Assembly: GCA_039636795.1 (NCBI GenBank)
Contig: CP143430.1
Span: 5,208,001 to 5,272,000 of the forward strand
Length of the DNA stretch: 64,000 nucleotides
DNA from: Micrococcaceae bacterium Sec5.1
GTDB lineage: Bacteria > Actinomycetota > Actinomycetes > Actinomycetales > Micrococcaceae
Reading direction: 5' to 3'
Position 1 is the stretch's first letter. Every line of letters begins with the position of its first letter. The notes under the pieces are model-generated. The model did no database searches. It saw only the letters and a program-made list of their open reading frames with translations, and was not told where the DNA came from. Below are positions 31,499-45,087 of this stretch, piece by piece. Made by a program: the position numbers and the translations under genes.

Positions 31499-31592
31499 CC
31501 CCTTCGGGTCAGGGCTCCGGCAGCATGCGTCTAAGGGAGCGTCACGTCCGCCCAGCGGGCGTCTACGCGACCGAGCATGCAGAGGGGGTCGG
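31499..31592. repeat. 94-bp intergenic repeat, copy A
   Basis: It begins CCCCTTCGGGTC, contains GCATGCGTCTAAGGGAGC, a hairpin CGCCCAGCGGGCG, and ends CGACCGAGCATGCAGAGG. Copies are present at 33645-33737 (same orientation) and 33435-33515 (inverted). All three lie in the two long gaps of the gcv locus. The terminal GCATGC words can pair. ORFs across it are short and not conserved in frame. Confidence 0.8.
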
Positions 31593-31658
31593 ACTCGACG
31601 GGCCTTCCGAGCCCGACGACGAACCGAACCCGACGACGAACCGAACCCGACGGGCGAC

Positions 31659-32974
<1,316 letters not shown>

Positions 32975-32978
<4 letters not shown>

Positions 32979-33358
32979 AGTTCGCCACCGTTCGTTGCAG
33001 CATATTCTTCGGCCGACATGAGCGGGCCTTCTTCCGTGGCGGCCACCTTGAAGAGCCAGCCGGCACCGTAGGGATCGTTGTTGATCAGAGCGGGATCGCT
33101 GACAACGGCGTCGTTGATCTCAGTCACCTCACCAGTAACAGGCGAGTACAGGTCAGACACGGACTTCGTGGACTCAACTTCACCGCAGGTCTCCCCTGCA
33201 GTAACCGTGGAGCCAACCTCAGGGAGGTCGACGTACACGATGTCGCCCAAGGCATCCGCGGCTACCGCAGAGATCCCAATCCCCACAGGCCCGGCCCCAT
33301 CCGAAGCAACCCACTCATGCTCAGCCGAATACTTCAGCTCGGCAACTACTTTGCTCAT
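32975..33358 (-). CDS. gcvH: Glycine cleavage system H protein
   Basis: The 127-residue lipoyl carrier of the glycine cleavage complex. The lipoylated Lys65 lies in [21 protein letters not shown], and [17 protein letters not shown] and GAGWLFKV are conserved landmarks. It is coupled to glyA. It is separated from gcvT by 409 bp of repeat-rich sequence, so it may have its own promoter or depend on read-through. Confidence 0.96.
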
Positions 33359-33434
33359 TCCAATTCCTAACTTCTTGTGTGTTTTGAAAACTGTTCGTGA
33401 TCCCGGCGGTACTTGGGTTGGGTGGCGGGGAACC

Positions 33435-33515
33435 GAACTCCTCCGCGTGCTCGGTCGCGAGGACGCCCGCTGAGCGGACGTGTCGCTTCCTTAGACGCAC
33501 GCTTCCGGAATCCGG
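33435..33515. repeat. Intergenic repeat, copy B (inverted)
   Basis: Read on the minus strand it matches copies A and C through GCGTCTAAGGAAGC, ACGTCCGCTCAGCGGGCG and CGACCGAGCACGC, with scattered changes. Compensating changes keep the central hairpin. It is in the gcvT-gcvH gap together with copy C, facing it. Confidence 0.75.
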
Positions 33516-33571
33516 CTCCCCACCGCTGGCCCACACTTTATAGACCGCTCACCCTCCGAAAGACCCGCGAA

Positions 33572-33609
33572 CCGAGGCTTGGAACCTGCTTTTCAGCAGG
33601 TTGCCTCGG
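33572..33609. terminator. Hairpin in the gcvT-gcvH gap
   Basis: CCGAGGC plus AACCTGC (33572-33589, with a TTGG bulge) pairs with GCAGGTTGCCTCGG (33596-33609) around TTTTCA. It could attenuate transcription passing from gcvT towards gcvH. No long T-run follows on either strand. Confidence 0.45.
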
Positions 33610-33644
33610 TCTACTGGACCCGTGCGCAAGGTGAGCCGCGCGGT

Positions 33645-33737
33645 CCCCTTCGGGTCTGGCCTCCGGCAGCATGCGTCTAAGGGAGCATCGCGTCCGCCCA
33701 GCGGGCGCTTCTGCGACCGAGCATGCAGAGGAGGTCA
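33645..33737. repeat. Intergenic repeat, copy C
   Basis: Same orientation as copy A (31499-31592). CCCCTTCGGGTC, GGCAGCATGCGTCTAAGGGAGC and GACCGAGCATGCAGAGG are identical or nearly so. It ends about 30 bp before the gcvT stop. Confidence 0.8.
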
Positions 33738-33767
33738 AACCCGACGGGACTTACCTGACCGCTTGAC

Positions 33768-34904
33768 CTACTTTTGGCGCTTGTAGAACGGCAGGGCCAC
33801 GACTTCGAACGGTTCCGATTTGCCTCGGAGGTCCACTTCGACGATCGTTCCCGGCGCTGAATGTTCGACGTCGACGTACGCCAGGGCGATCGGGTAACCG
33901 AGTGTTGGGCTCGGCTGGCCGGAGGTGACTTCGCCGATGAGGGAGCCGTCCTTGAGGACCGAGTAGTGGGCGCGGGCTGCGCGACGGCCTGCACCTTTGA
34001 GGCCGACGAGCTTCTGTCCGATGGTGGATCCGACGCCGGCAGCCTTGATTGCAGTCAGGGCTTCCTTGCCGATGAAGTCGCTTTCCTTGGTCAGGGAAAC
34101 AACGGGGCCCAGTCCTGCGGCGTAGGCGTTGACGTAGCGGGAGAGTTCGTTGCCGTAGAGCGGCATTCCGGCTTCGAGGCGGAGGGAGTCGCGTGCCGCA
34201 AGGCCTGCGGGGATGAGCCCGTGGCCCTCGCCGACTTCGAGGAGGGCTTCCCACAGGCCAGCTGCGTCAAGGTTGGGGATGTAGATCTCGAAGCCGTCTT
34301 CGCCGGTGTAGCCGGTGCGGGCGAGCAGCAGGTCCTGCCCGTTAATGGAGACTTCAACGGCCGCGTAGTACTTCAGTTCCGTCACCAGTGCGTGCTGCTC
34401 GGCAGGAATCAAGGTCAGCAGAATGGCTTCGGCGTTCGGACCCTGTACTGCGATCAGTGACGTCTCGGCCGAGGAGTCGTCAACCACGACGTCGAAGCCC
34501 CCGGCCCGTTCCAGCAGTGCCGCCGCAACTACCTTGGCGTTGCCCGCGTTGGGGACCACGAGGTACTGATCGATGCCTTCTCCGGGAGAGGGGCGGCGGT
34601 AGGAGATGAGGTCGTCGATGATGCCGCCGTCGGCGTTGCAGATCAGCGAGTACTTGGCCTTGCCCACGGCGACCGCAGACAACTTGCCCACCAGCGCGTA
34701 ATCCAGGAACGCTGCCGCGTCCGGGCCGCTGACCCAGACCTCGCCCATGTGGGAGAGGTCGAACAAGCCGGCGGAGTTCCGGACTGCGTGGTGCTCGGCG
34801 AGCTCGGACTCGTACTTCAGGGGCATCTGCCAGCCGCCGAAATCCGTGAAGGACGCGCCGGCCTTTTTGTGCTGCTCATAAAGAGCGGTGTAGTTCTCAG
34901 TCAT
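33768..34904 (-). CDS. gcvT: Aminomethyltransferase (glycine cleavage T protein)
   Basis: A 378-residue THF-dependent enzyme that releases ammonia and passes the methylene group from lipoyl-GcvH to THF. Markers are FGGWQMPLKYESELAEHHAVR, GLFDLSHMGEVWVSGPDA, the folate-site Asp in LARTGYTGEDGFEIY, and the C-terminal FIGKEAL and GEVTSGQPSPTLGYPIALAYVD. It starts 12 nt after the gcvP stop, so the two are one transcription unit under the glycine riboswitch. Confidence 0.95.
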   Translation of the reverse strand: MTENYTALYEQHKKAGASFTDFGGWQMPLKYESELAEHHAVRNSAGLFDLSHMGEVWVSGPDAAAFLDYALVGKLSAVAVGKAKYSLICNADGGIIDDLISYRRPSPGEGIDQYLVVPNAGNAKVVAAALLERAGGFDVVVDDSSAETSLIAVQGPNAEAILLTLIPAEQHALVTELKYYAAVEVSINGQDLLLARTGYTGEDGFEIYIPNLDAAGLWEALLEVGEGHGLIPAGLAARDSLRLEAGMPLYGNELSRYVNAYAAGLGPVVSLTKESDFIGKEALTAIKAAGVGSTIGQKLVGLKGAGRRAARAHYSVLKDGSLIGEVTSGQPSPTLGYPIALAYVDVEHSAPGTIVEVDLRGKSEPFEVVALPFYKRQK

Positions 34905-34916
34905 GACAGTGAGTCC

Positions 34917-37772
<2,856 letters not shown>

Positions 37773-37819
37773 GAGGAACTCCATGATTCAGGCGCCCTAT
37801 GAGCGCCACGATGATGTGG

Positions 37820-38013
37820 GTTCCTCCCCGCTCTGTATTGGACCTGAGAGATTCCGCAGGAATGGTCGCCTGCTTGCACCGTCGGTGAGCCCAGTTACCT
37901 GGACTGCTTTCCAGAGTTGCCTCGCCGTGGCGGTACGTGGGCCTGAGAGATTCCTGGGGAGGATTTGCTCCTACGGCGCCTGACTGGATGTACCGGCAGG
38001 ACTCTCCCGCCAC
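37820..38013 (-). ncRNA. Tandem glycine riboswitch
   Basis: On the minus strand the leader begins GGCGGGAGAGTCCTGCCGG and contains two aptamers. Each carries the glycine-motif core GGAATCTCTCAGG (complement at 37942-37954 and 37843-37855), joined by a short linker, and the second ends at GCGGGGAGG. Tandem aptamers before gcvP are the known arrangement; glycine binding normally turns expression on. Candidate promoter elements (TTGCGC, 18 bp, TATGGT) lie at 38082-38053. Confidence 0.93.
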
Positions 38014-38093
38014 AGATCAAAAGCGTTGCGTCACATCAGTGACACGGTTCACACCATAGCCGGTTATCTCGAAAAAGCGCAAGCAAGGGATAC

Positions 38094-39608
38094 CTACCGA
38101 TGCATTGCCTCGTGGATCTGGAGGGCGAACCACAACTGGGCAACCGCGGAGGTTTCACCCATGTCCAGCCCCGTCAATTCGCCGATTTTCCGGATCCGGT
38201 AGATGATGGTTTGCCGGTGTGCGAACAGGGCAGCCGCAGTCTTTTGCCACGAACGCTGCGAGTCCAAATAGGTCCTCAGCGTGACGAGGAGATCGCCTTC
38301 CTGACTCTGCTCGTAATCGAAAATCGGCCCCAGAAGACGCCGGACCAGCGCAGTCCCTTCCTCGAAACCTGTCAGCCCCAGCCATGATGGTCCTTGCGCG
38401 TAGCGAGCCAATCCGAGCTTGTTCGCCCGGGCCGATCCGAGCGCCCAGAGGGACTCCTGCAGCGCGCGCTGAATGCCGGCCACTGCCGCCGGAGCGCTGA
38501 TTCCGATCGCCGCATCCACCCCTGCGCAATGCACCAGGATGTCGTCCGGCACATCAGCAGGGATCACCACGTGCAGCCGACTGTTCCGCTTCAAGGAAGC
38601 CGACGCAACCCCGTGCCGCCACAGCTCGATGTGCACGTTGGCCAGCCTGTCGCCGTCGTTCGCTGTTTTGTCTCCGGCGGTCTCGGACATGGAAACGAGC
38701 AGGAAGTCGTGCGGCGGAACCCCAAAAGTTGCCAGCCGGCTCTCCATCTCGGCCGCGCCCAAGCGCCCATCCATGGCCTGCAGCAGGAACTCGCCCGCCA
38801 GCCGATGGCGGCCTTCCAACGACAAAACGATGCGCGAGAGCTGCAGTCCCAGCACGGTTGCGGCGTGCAGGAGGACGACGGCGTCCGGGTGCGGTTCGCT
38901 GTTGGGCAGCACCACGAGGAGCGCGTTGGCGTGGGTCGGGATGTCCATGGTCAGCACGTGCCGGCCCCGGATCCGGTGCCACTGGAAATTCTTGCCCGCC
39001 AAGGTCACTTGACCCGAAAGCGGAGCCCATTCATCGGCGAGGAATCCAGGGAGCCCCTGTCCTTCCGGGTGCCACGGATGGAGGCAGCGGCGATCCACCA
39101 CGAACAGTTCCGCGTCCAGCTCGGTGGCAAGCCGTTGGACCAGGCTCTGCCAATGGTCCTCGGAGGCTCCGGCCGTGCGAAGAAGGTCGTAAACCCTGGC
39201 TGTCTGCCGCAAGCGCCGCGACTCTTCGAGCAGGGAAGATTCAGCAACCGAGCGGGCGATCGCGATGAACGGCAGCGGGTACGGGACGTTGATCAGTGGC
39301 AACGGCAGCCGGTCGCAGGCCGCCAGGAACTCCTGCGTCAGCGGGGGTGCGTGCATCTTCTCGCCGATCGCCAAGGCGCTTGCCCCGCTGTCCATGAGGG
39401 CCTCTGCGAGCGCCACTTGTCCCGCGGCATCGGCGGGAATCGACAGCCCATTGGTCATCATGAGCTCGCCGCCGGTGACCCATTCCCACAGCCTGGGCAG
39501 GTCAGAAGTGTGGGCCCACGTGATCCGGTTGTCGCGGCCTGTGTCACCGGCCAAGAGGGTGAGCCCCAGCTGCGGTTCAGCCACGAGCTCGGCGACGGTG
39601 ATTGCCAT
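38094..39608 (-). CDS. PucR-family transcriptional regulator
   Basis: About 504 residues from ATG 39608, which starts the PucR N-terminal domain (ITVAELVAEPQLGLTLLAGDTG). In-frame ATGs at 39662 and 39683 are possible but would cross the dyad at 39655-39670. The C-terminus is the PucR helix-turn-helix (YLDSQRSWQKTAAALFAHRQTIIYRIRKIGELTG). PucR proteins usually respond to purine breakdown products or amines. It is divergent from the ureohydrolase operon and is its probable activator. Confidence 0.88.
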   Translation of the reverse strand: MAITVAELVAEPQLGLTLLAGDTGRDNRITWAHTSDLPRLWEWVTGGELMMTNGLSIPADAAGQVALAEALMDSGASALAIGEKMHAPPLTQEFLAACDRLPLPLINVPYPLPFIAIARSVAESSLLEESRRLRQTARVYDLLRTAGASEDHWQSLVQRLATELDAELFVVDRRCLHPWHPEGQGLPGFLADEWAPLSGQVTLAGKNFQWHRIRGRHVLTMDIPTHANALLVVLPNSEPHPDAVVLLHAATVLGLQLSRIVLSLEGRHRLAGEFLLQAMDGRLGAAEMESRLATFGVPPHDFLLVSMSETAGDKTANDGDRLANVHIELWRHGVASASLKRNSRLHVVIPADVPDDILVHCAGVDAAIGISAPAAVAGIQRALQESLWALGSARANKLGLARYAQGPSWLGLTGFEEGTALVRRLLGPIFDYEQSQEGDLLVTLRTYLDSQRSWQKTAAALFAHRQTIIYRIRKIGELTGLDMGETSAVAQLWFALQIHEAMHR

Positions 39609-39654
39609 CGGATGGGGTCCTGACTCTATGATTCCGGGGACCGTTTCGGGCGGT

Positions 39655-39724
39655 TTAGACATTCGTCTAAGCGCCTCGGCCATTTGTAGTCAATGTACCG
39701 CTATTCGCCGTGACCCGCGTCACG
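39655..39724. promoter_or_regulatory. Two dyads in the pucR / ureohydrolase divergent promoter
   Basis: TTAGAC (39655-39660) with GTCTAA (39665-39670), and CGTGAC (39709-39714) with GTCACG (39719-39724), each with a 4-bp spacer. Both lie in the gap between pucR and the gene at 39787. One or both may be the PucR site. No experimental consensus was available to test this. Confidence 0.4.
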
Positions 39725-39786
39725 AAGAATGGAATTACTTACTTCCCGCTCAATGGCGAGCACCCCCTCACACCAAGGATCCGTCA

Positions 39787-40791
39787 ATGACAATTCACAA
39801 GCCCATCGGCCCTGTCGACGCAACCAAAGTCCCGCGGTATGCCGGCCTGGGCACCTTCGCCCGCCTCCCCCAAATCGACCGGGTTCCGGACTACGACATT
39901 GCGATCGTCGGTGTCCCGTTCGACGGCGGAACCTCCTTCCGGCCCGGCGCCCGTTTCGGTCCTGCCGCGGTTCGCGAGGCCTCGCGTCTCCTCCGCCCGG
40001 GCTACCACCCGGAGCTCGACGTCGAACCTGTTTACGAAGCCCAGGTTGTGGACGCCGGCGACATCGCCTGCACTCCCTACGACATCACCCGGGCGGTCCG
40101 TGAGATCGAGGAGCAGGCGTTGCCCTTGATCAGTGAGGACAAGCGGCTGATCTCGATCGGCGGCGACCACACGATTGCCTTGCCCATGTTGAGGGCCCTG
40201 AACAAGGTCCATGGTCCGGTGGCGTTGCTGCACTTCGACGCTCACTTGGACACGTGGGACACCTACTTTGACCAGCCCATCACGCACGGAACCATCTTCC
40301 GCCGGGCGTTCGAGGAAGGCCTCCTTGTGGAGGACAAGTCCATGCACGTCGGCATCCGCGGCCCGGTGTATGACCGTAATGACTTCCTCAGGGACCACGA
40401 GTTCGGGTTCCAGATCATCCGCTGCTCGGACCTGGATGTTATCGGCGTCCCGGCTGCAATCCAGCAGGTGAAGGACAGGCTCGGCGATACCCCCGTCTAC
40501 GTCTCCATCGATATCGACGTCCTCGACCCCGCGTTCGCACCAGGGACCGGCACCCCGGAGATGGGCGGGCTCCACTCCCGCGAACTCCTGGCCCTGCTCC
40601 GCGGCCTGAACGGCATCAACATTGTGGGCGCCGATGTCGTCGAGGTCGCCCCGGCTTACGACCATGCGGACATCACCACGGTCGCCGCAGCCACGCTCGT
40701 CTTTGACCTCCTCGGCCTGATGGTGAACCGCAGCAAAGCCACCAGCTCTGCTGTCCGTGAACTGGCTTCGACCTCCCGGAGTGCGTCATGA
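39787..40791 (+). CDS. Ureohydrolase, agmatinase / guanidinobutyrase family
   Basis: A 334-residue binuclear manganese enzyme. Metal ligands are in GGDHTIALP, HFDAHLDTWD and SIDIDVLDPAFAPGTGTPE. It cleaves urea from a guanidino compound; agmatine, 4-guanidinobutyrate or a related substrate cannot be told apart from sequence alone. ATG 39787 is the sensible start, since upstream codons are antisense to pucR. Its stop overlaps the permease ATG by 4 bp. Confidence 0.9.
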   Translation: MTIHKPIGPVDATKVPRYAGLGTFARLPQIDRVPDYDIAIVGVPFDGGTSFRPGARFGPAAVREASRLLRPGYHPELDVEPVYEAQVVDAGDIACTPYDITRAVREIEEQALPLISEDKRLISIGGDHTIALPMLRALNKVHGPVALLHFDAHLDTWDTYFDQPITHGTIFRRAFEEGLLVEDKSMHVGIRGPVYDRNDFLRDHEFGFQIIRCSDLDVIGVPAAIQQVKDRLGDTPVYVSIDIDVLDPAFAPGTGTPEMGGLHSRELLALLRGLNGINIVGADVVEVAPAYDHADITTVAAATLVFDLLGLMVNRSKATSSAVRELASTSRSAS

Positions 40792-42227
40792 GCACCGTGC
40801 CAACAACCGAAGTACCGCGCCTCGAGGACAAAACCATCCAGCCGATCCCGCTGAATGAGCGCCACGGCAAGGCCAGGGACCTTTTCACCATCTGGTTTGG
40901 CTCCAACATCATGATCATGACCATCGTGACCGGCGGACTCGCCACCACGGTGTTCGGCCTCGGTTTCGTGCCGGCGCTGGTGGGCATCATCATCGGCAAC
41001 GTAGTGGGCGGCGTCTTCATGGCCCTGCACTCGGCCCAAGGTCCACAGCTGGGCGTGGCCCAGATGATCCAGACGCGTGGCCAGTTCGGCTCGTTCGGCG
41101 CCCTGTTGATCGTGGTCATCGTGGTGGTCATGTACGTAGGGTTCTTCGCCGCCAACCTTGTCTTTGGTGGAGAAGCAATGGCCGCCGTCAGCCCCGGCAT
41201 CAGCGTGGATGGCGGTATCATCATCATCGGCGTGGTCAGCGTTATCGCCACGATTTTCGGCTACCGGCTCATCCACGCTTATGCCCGCGTCCTCAGCGTC
41301 GCGGCGGGCTTGGCGCTGTTGCTCGCCTTCGTCTGGATCCTGGTGGTCCACGGCCTTCCCGCCAGCTTCCTTGGGGAGGGCAACTTCAACTGGGTCGGCT
41401 TCATGGGGACCATCTCCGTCTCGGCCCTGTGGCAGTTGGCCTACGCACCCTACGTCTCCGACTACTCCCGCTACATGCCGCAGGGCACGGGGTCAGCACC
41501 GGCGTTCTGGGCTTCCTACTCGGGCTGCGTCCTGGGAACGTTGTTCCCCATGATCCTGGGCGCCTTGGTGGGCACCCTCGCCATGACCATGAGCGCCGAC
41601 AACGTCGAAATCGTTGGCAGCCTGGGTGCGTTGCTGCAACCGTGGACCCTGATCATCGTGGGCATTTTCTGCCTGGGTGTCGCGGCGTCCAACGCCATGA
41701 ACCTCTACTGCGGCGTCCTGTGCACCTTGACCATCGGCCAAACATTCAAGCCCTCGTGGTTGCCACGGGCCAAGACCCGCACCGTGGCGGCGATCATCCT
41801 CTTCGTCGTAGCTGTCTCGATCGCCTTGTTCGCCCGCGACAACTTCATCCTCTTCTACACCAACTTCCTCTCCTTCCTGATGTACGTCCTGGTCCCCTGG
41901 ACTGCCATCAACCTGGTGGACTACTACCTTCTGCGGCATGGCGACTACCGGGTTGAAGACTTCTTCAAGCGCGACGGCGGCGTGTACGGGCGGTTCAATT
42001 GGGTCGCCATCGGCTCCTACCTGGCAGGCGCCCTCATCCAGGTTCCCTTCTCGGCCACCGCAATCTACACCGGCCCCATGGCCACCGCGTTGGGCGGCGT
42101 GGACATCTCCTGGATCGTCGGCCTGGTGGTTGTTGCTCCCCTCTACTACTTCGCGGCCCGGATCTTCCGTCAGAAATCAGAAGCCGCTTCCCTTCGTTCC
42201 GCTGCACTCACCCCAGACCTCATCTGA
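40788..42227 (+). CDS. NCS1-type purine/cytosine permease family transporter
   Basis: A 479-residue protein with about twelve helices. FTIWFGSNIMIMTIVTGGLA starts it and GPQLGVAQMIQTRGQFGSFG is the family motif. WQLAYAPYVSDYSRYMP and the mid-protein AASNAMNLYCGVLC follow. It takes up a nitrogenous solute with Na+ or H+. Coupling to the ureohydrolase suggests a guanidino or amine substrate rather than cytosine. Confidence 0.9.
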   Translation: MSTVPTTEVPRLEDKTIQPIPLNERHGKARDLFTIWFGSNIMIMTIVTGGLATTVFGLGFVPALVGIIIGNVVGGVFMALHSAQGPQLGVAQMIQTRGQFGSFGALLIVVIVVVMYVGFFAANLVFGGEAMAAVSPGISVDGGIIIIGVVSVIATIFGYRLIHAYARVLSVAAGLALLLAFVWILVVHGLPASFLGEGNFNWVGFMGTISVSALWQLAYAPYVSDYSRYMPQGTGSAPAFWASYSGCVLGTLFPMILGALVGTLAMTMSADNVEIVGSLGALLQPWTLIIVGIFCLGVAASNAMNLYCGVLCTLTIGQTFKPSWLPRAKTRTVAAIILFVVAVSIALFARDNFILFYTNFLSFLMYVLVPWTAINLVDYYLLRHGDYRVEDFFKRDGGVYGRFNWVAIGSYLAGALIQVPFSATAIYTGPMATALGGVDISWIVGLVVVAPLYYFAARIFRQKSEAASLRSAALTPDLI

Positions 42228-42239
42228 AAGCGAATTGTC

Positions 42240-43763
42240 ATGCCCCTCACAGACACTGCCCACCCGGAAACCGTCCAGTTCACCGTTCGACGCACCAGTG
42301 CTGACCCCTCCCCGGCGGGCGTGCTGCCTTTACCTCCGGCCGGGCACTTCATCAACGGATCCTTCGTCCCGGGCTCCACCGGTCAGCTGATCGACGTCGT
42401 GGACCCCACCACCGAGCAGGTCATCGCCTCAGTGCAGGCGGGCACCGCGGATGATGTCGACGCCGCCGTCCAGGCCGCCGTCGTCGCCCAAAAGACCTGG
42501 GGTGCCACCACCCCCAAGGAGCGCGCGGACGTCCTGAACCTGATCGCCAACATTATTGAAGAGAACCGGCAGGCGTTCGAGCTCATTGAGTCCGCCAATA
42601 CCGGCAAGCCGCAGGCGGTGGCCGAGGACGATGTCACCAGCACCATTGATACGTTCCGCTTCATGGCCGGAGCTTCGCGGACCCTGACGGCCATGGCCGG
42701 CGGCGACTACGCCACTGACCACACCTCCGTGATCCTCCGCGAGCCCGTGGGCGTCGTCGGCGTCATCACCCCTTGGAACTACCCGCTGCTGATGGCTGCC
42801 TGGAAGGTCGCACCGATTCTGGCTGCCGGCAACAGCATCGTCCTCAAGCCGTCCGAGCAAACCCCGTTGTCCACCCTGAAGCTGGCGGAATTGCTCGCCG
42901 GACGCATCCCTGATGGGATCCTCAATGTAGTCACGGGCCAGGGCCGAACTGTGGGACAGCGGCTTTCGGAGCATCCGGACATCGCCCTCGTTGCCTTGAC
43001 CGGCAGCGTCGTGAGCGGCCAGGCTGTCGCCGAAACTGCGGCCAAGTCCGTCAAGCGCGTCCACTTGGAACTTGGCGGCAAGGCGCCGGTTGTTGTCTTC
43101 CCCGACGCCGATCTCCGCGCCGCCGCTGCTGGCGTCCGCAATGCAGGATTCTGGAATGCCGGCCAGGACTGCGGTGCTGCCTGCCGGGTGTTGGTGCACG
43201 AGTCCGTGGCTGAGGAGTTCACCCAGCACTTGGTCCGGGAGGTCAGCACCCTGGTGATCGGCGCACCCGACGCCGGCGACGACGTCGAAATCGGCCCCAT
43301 GATTTCCCGGCCCCATTTTGAACGTGTCAAGGAATCCTTGGCCGAAGCCCGCGAGGCGGGCCTGAATATCGCGATTGGGGGCTCGGCGCTGGAAGGACCC
43401 GGTTACTTCATCGAGCCCACTGTCATCTCCGATGTTCCTGCCGGAGCCCACATCGCCACCCACGAGATCTTCGGGCCCGTGGTCACCGTGGAGACCTTCA
43501 GCACCACCGAAGAAGCCATCACGCGCGCGAACGAGAGCCCCTATGGCTTGTCGGCCTCCGTCTGGACGCGCGACTCGAGCCTCTCCCTGCGGATTCCGAA
43601 GCAACTGGACTTCGGCACGGTCTGGGTCAATGCGCACCTTGTCCTGGCGTGCGAGGTACCGTGGGGCGGATTCAAGGGATCCGGTTACGGCCGCGACCTC
43701 TCGCTCTACGCCCTGGACGATTACTCGCGCACCAAGCACGTGATGATCAACCACGGCGCATGA
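42240..43763 (+). CDS. NAD(P)-dependent aldehyde dehydrogenase
   Basis: A 507-residue ALDH superfamily member. ITPWNYPLLMAAWKVAPILAAGN and VLKPSEQTPLS bind the cofactor, ELGGKAPVVVFPDADL holds the general-base Glu, and the catalytic Cys is in NAGQDCGAACRV. The closest functional group by context is gamma-(amino/guanidino)butyraldehyde or betaine aldehyde dehydrogenase. It starts 12 nt after the permease stop and overlaps the FAD oxidase gene by 4 bp. Confidence 0.9.
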   Translation: MPLTDTAHPETVQFTVRRTSADPSPAGVLPLPPAGHFINGSFVPGSTGQLIDVVDPTTEQVIASVQAGTADDVDAAVQAAVVAQKTWGATTPKERADVLNLIANIIEENRQAFELIESANTGKPQAVAEDDVTSTIDTFRFMAGASRTLTAMAGGDYATDHTSVILREPVGVVGVITPWNYPLLMAAWKVAPILAAGNSIVLKPSEQTPLSTLKLAELLAGRIPDGILNVVTGQGRTVGQRLSEHPDIALVALTGSVVSGQAVAETAAKSVKRVHLELGGKAPVVVFPDADLRAAAAGVRNAGFWNAGQDCGAACRVLVHESVAEEFTQHLVREVSTLVIGAPDAGDDVEIGPMISRPHFERVKESLAEAREAGLNIAIGGSALEGPGYFIEPTVISDVPAGAHIATHEIFGPVVTVETFSTTEEAITRANESPYGLSASVWTRDSSLSLRIPKQLDFGTVWVNAHLVLACEVPWGGFKGSGYGRDLSLYALDDYSRTKHVMINHGA

Positions 43764-45085
43764 GCATTCAGACAAGCAACGGAGCTTTCACCATGACCAC
43801 CAACGTTTCCCGCCCTGGCTCTCTGCCAGGTGCCGCCACGCCTTCCGCCCCCTTCGGGACGGACGTGACTTGGACGAATTGGGGTGGAAACCAGAGCGCG
43901 ACACCCGCCTTTACGGTTCGGCCCAGGAACGAACAAGAAGCGCTCGACGCCGTCCGTTTCGCCATCCGCGAAGGGTTGCCTGTGCGGGCGGTCGGTTCGG
44001 GGCATTCGTCCTCACCGCTGGTTCAGACCGGCGGAGTGCTGATGGACATGTCCGGCCTCTCGGCGATCACGGGCACAGATCGTGTGGCCCGCCGCGCCAG
44101 GGCCCTTGCGGGAACCACCATCAACGCTTTCGGCGATGCCCTGTGGGAGCAAGGGCTCGCATTGGGGAACCAAGGCGACATCGACAAGCAGCAGATCGCC
44201 GGCGCCCTGGCCACCAGCACCCACGGTTCGGGCAAAAACCTGGGCAGCTTCTCCTCCAACCTTCGCTGGGTGAAGCTGATCAATGGCTACGGCGAAGTCG
44301 TGGAAATCGGGGAGGGCCAGCTCCGCGAACTCCGGGCTGCACAGGTTGCGTTGGGCACGCTGGGAATCTTCCTGGAAGTGGAACTGGCCGTTGAGGACAG
44401 CTACTACCTCCAGGAGCAGATCACCTACCCCACGTGGGCGGAAACCACGGCTACATGGCAGACCGATATCGATTCCAACAGGCACTACTCCTTCCTTTGG
44501 TGCCCGGAGGAAGATTCCTGCGAGCTTCTGGACCTCCCTGGTTCACCAGACCACGCTATGGGCGACCGCAGCTACACCAAGCGTTACAACATTGTGGACG
44601 TCCAGGACGAACGCGAGCTCTCCGCCGTCGAGGGTGCCAGGCTGGATCGCTCCTACCGGATCTACCCGGGCGGCTTCACTACCCAGTTCCACGAGCTCGA
44701 GTACTTCGTCCGCAGCGAGGACGGCTTTGCCGCCGTCGAGGCCATCCAGGACCTGATCCGCACTAAATACCCCGAGCAGAAGTACCCGGTGGAGGTCCGC
44801 TGGGTGAAATCCGACGACGCCTACATGTCCCAGTTCCAAGGGCGCGACAGCACTGTCATCACTCTGACCACCGAGCCCGGAACCGACTACTGGCAGTTCT
44901 TCCGGGACGCGGACGCGCTCCTGCAGGAATTCGAGCCCCGCGCACACTGGGGAAAGATCCACTTCATGACCCGGGGCCGCCTTGAGCGCCTCTACCCGGA
45001 GTTGGACACCTTCATCCAGGTCCGCCGCGAGTTCGACCCCAGGGGAATGTTCCTCAACGACCACACCCGGGCACTGCTCGCCTGA
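43760..45085 (+). CDS. FAD-linked alditol / arabinono-lactone oxidase-like
   Basis: A 441-residue vanillyl-alcohol-oxidase fold protein. PRNEQEALDAVRFAIREGLPVRAVGSGHSSSPL holds the His that normally carries covalent FAD, GALATSTHGSGKNLGSFSS is the second FAD motif, and WGKIHFM plus DPRGMFLN close the ALO domain. Such enzymes oxidise polyols, lactones or other primary alcohols with oxygen. Coupling to an ALDH suggests alcohol to aldehyde to acid. A downstream ATG at 43793 is also possible. Confidence 0.87.
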   Translation: MSIQTSNGAFTMTTNVSRPGSLPGAATPSAPFGTDVTWTNWGGNQSATPAFTVRPRNEQEALDAVRFAIREGLPVRAVGSGHSSSPLVQTGGVLMDMSGLSAITGTDRVARRARALAGTTINAFGDALWEQGLALGNQGDIDKQQIAGALATSTHGSGKNLGSFSSNLRWVKLINGYGEVVEIGEGQLRELRAAQVALGTLGIFLEVELAVEDSYYLQEQITYPTWAETTATWQTDIDSNRHYSFLWCPEEDSCELLDLPGSPDHAMGDRSYTKRYNIVDVQDERELSAVEGARLDRSYRIYPGGFTTQFHELEYFVRSEDGFAAVEAIQDLIRTKYPEQKYPVEVRWVKSDDAYMSQFQGRDSTVITLTTEPGTDYWQFFRDADALLQEFEPRAHWGKIHFMTRGRLERLYPELDTFIQVRREFDPRGMFLNDHTRALLA

Positions 45086-45087
45086 CC

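Noticed and set aside
42429..43775. 448-residue ORF opposite the aldehyde dehydrogenase gene
   Set aside because: Antisense shadow of a gene with complete catalytic motifs.
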